A stretch of DNA of 6,497 nt from Mycobacterium sp. (GTDB taxonomy: Bacteria > Actinomycetota > Actinomycetes > Mycobacteriales > Mycobacteriaceae), in assembly GCA_025965815.1 (NCBI GenBank), contig JAOPWF010000859.1:1-6497 (forward strand). Direction: 5' to 3'. The notes below the pieces were generated by a model. That model was given only the letters and a program-made list of their open reading frames with translations. It was not told the DNA's origin and made no database searches. This document shows positions 5,503-6,497 of this stretch, piece by piece. Each line of letters opens with the position of its first letter. Position 1 is the stretch's first letter. A program made the position numbers and the translations under genes.

Positions 5503-6497
5503 GGGTGGGCTGCTGCCAGCACTTCCGTCAGCACGGTGCGGGCCAGCTCGACCTCGTCGTCGGCGAGTGAGGCCCGCGCGGTGAGCCGCAGTCGGGACGT
5601 GCCGGCCGGCACCGTCGGCGGCCGGAAGCAGCCGACCCGGACCCCACGGTCCAGACAAGCCACCGCGGCGCCCAGCGCGACATCGGGCTCACCCAGAATC
5701 ACTGACACCACCGCCGACTCCGGGACGTCGGAAAGTCCGCAGGCCTGCGCCAGTGCCTGGGCGTTGCGCAACACCGCCTGCGCCCGCCAGGGCTCCGCGA
5801 TCAGCACTCGCAGCGCCGCCGCTGCGGAGCCCACCGATGCCGGCGCCAGTCCGGTGTCGAAGATGAACGGCCGCGCGGCGTCGATCAGGTGGTCACGAAC
5901 GGCGGTGGGGCCGAGCACCGCACCGCCCTGGCTTCCCAGCGCCTTGGACAGCGTCGTCGTCATCACCACGTCGGGCGCGCCGGCCAGGCCCAGTTCGTAC
6001 AGCAGTCCGCGCCCCCCGGCGCCACGGACACCGAGGCCGTGCGCTTCGTCGACGAGCAGCAGCGCGCCGTGGCGCCGGCACACCTCATGCACGTCGCGTA
6101 GCGGAGACAGCACCCCGTCGGCGCTGAACACCGAATCGGTGATCACCACGGCGCGCGCCTCGTCGCGGCCGGCCAGCACGGCGTCAACGGCGTCGACGTC
6201 GCGATGCGGGGTCACCGCAACCCGGGCCCGCGACAATCGGCAGGCGTCCACCAGCGACGCGTGGGCGAGCGCATCCGACACCAGCAATGAGCCCGGACCG
6301 GACAGACCCACCACCGCACCGAGGTTGTCGGTGTAGCCCGACGAGAACTCCAGTCCCGACTGGGCGCCGACGAACTCGGCCTGCGCCGACTCGAAGTCCT
6401 CGTGCAGTTCGGTGTTGCCGGTCACCAGACGGGACCCGGTGGACCCGGCTCCCCAGGTGCGCAACGCCTCGACACCGCCCTCGATGACAGCTGGGTG
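5499..6497 (-). CDS. bioF: 8-amino-7-oxononanoate synthase (5' end outside window)
   Basis: A PLP-dependent enzyme condensing pimeloyl-ACP or pimeloyl-CoA with L-alanine to form 7-keto-8-aminopelargonate. The window holds 332 residues; about 50 N-terminal residues are missing compared with the 386 of M. tuberculosis BioF1. Numbering from the first visible residue, signatures include [15 protein letters not shown] (14-28), H79 in LAHASLVDA (cofactor stacking), DSVFSADG (121-128), D150 and H153 in [11 protein letters not shown], and the Schiff-base lysine K185 in [13 protein letters not shown]. The frame is open to the window edge, and the TTG at 6464 is an internal leucine in EALRTWG, not a start. 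It overlaps bioD by four bases. bioA is expected immediately upstream, outside the window. Confidence 0.95.
   Translation of the reverse strand, partial: HPAVIEGGVEALRTWGAGSTGSRLVTGNTELHEDFESAQAEFVGAQSGLEFSSGYTDNLGAVVGLSGPGSLLVSDALAHASLVDACRLSRARVAVTPHRDVDAVDAVLAGRDEARAVVITDSVFSADGVLSPLRDVHEVCRRHGALLLVDEAHGLGVRGAGGRGLLYELGLAGAPDVVMTTTLSKALGSQGGAVLGPTAVRDHLIDAARPFIFDTGLAPASVGSAAAALRVLIAEPWRAQAVLRNAQALAQACGLSDVPESAVVSVILGEPDVALGAAVACLDRGVRVGCFRPPTVPAGTSRLRLTARASLADDEVELARTVLTEVLAAAHP

Noticed and set aside
5503..5658. N-terminal extension of bioD to an upstream in-frame start
   Set aside because: The added residues are Arg/Gly/Pro-rich and come from the bioF coding region in another frame; the P-loop strand begins right after GTG 5502, which also gives the family length.
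4984..6336. A 450-codon plus-strand open frame opposite bioD and bioF
   Set aside because: Its product is low-complexity Ser/Thr/Ala/Arg sequence without recognisable domains, and it is fully antisense to two clear enzymes; long shadow frames are expected in GC-rich DNA.
1..6497. Searched for CRISPR arrays, tRNA or rRNA genes, transposases, integrases and toxin-antitoxin pairs
   Set aside because: No periodic direct repeats, no RNA gene signatures and no mobile-element proteins were seen; nearly all sequence is covered by conserved metabolic or regulatory genes.

Overview
The window is GC-rich, tightly packed actinobacterial DNA. Gene content and protein sequence point to a mycobacterium, most likely a non-tuberculous or rapidly growing one. 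It carries most of a biotin biosynthesis locus next to the end of an NAD-regulator/lipase pair. The order nrtR - lipase / DUF2567 - bsaP - bioB / 2H phosphoesterase - bioD - bioF matches Rv1593c-Rv1592c / Rv1591-Rv1590-Rv1589 / Rv1571-Rv1570-Rv1569 of M. tuberculosis. The difference is that a TetR-type regulator (bioQ) sits where M. tuberculosis H37Rv carries the phiRv1 prophage region.

Layout, left to right. Positions 1-324 (+) hold the C-terminal winged-helix end of an NrtR-type Nudix regulator, cut by the window edge. Positions 367-1719 (+) hold a complete LIP-family alpha/beta-hydrolase (Rv1592c-like). Facing it on the minus strand is a three-gene unit transcribed right to left: bioB (3604-2579), the small Cys/His protein bsaP (2567-2340) and a four-helix membrane protein of the DUF2567 family (2343-1726). 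A 116-bp divergent intergenic region (3605-3720) follows, with a strong palindromic operator, overlapping -10-like elements and a hairpin-containing repeat-like segment. bioQ (3721-4311, +) is next, converging with and overlapping the end of a second minus-strand unit: bioF (cut by the right edge, stop at 5499), bioD (5502-4825) and a 2H phosphoesterase (4825-4304). bioA would be expected upstream of bioF, outside the window. No stretch over 300 bases lacks a gene.

How the genes work together: BioF makes 7-keto-8-aminopelargonate, BioD closes the ureido ring to give dethiobiotin, and BioB inserts sulfur to make biotin, assisted by BsaP. BioQ probably represses bioB and itself through the palindrome at 3626-3648. 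Two passengers have no settled role: the 2H phosphoesterase coupled to bioD and the DUF2567 membrane protein coupled to bsaP.

I did not find a wholly unknown system such as a defence island, CRISPR array or mobile element. The observations most worth following are the compact bidirectional bioB/bioQ control region, the small BsaP metalloprotein, and the two uncharacterised passengers.
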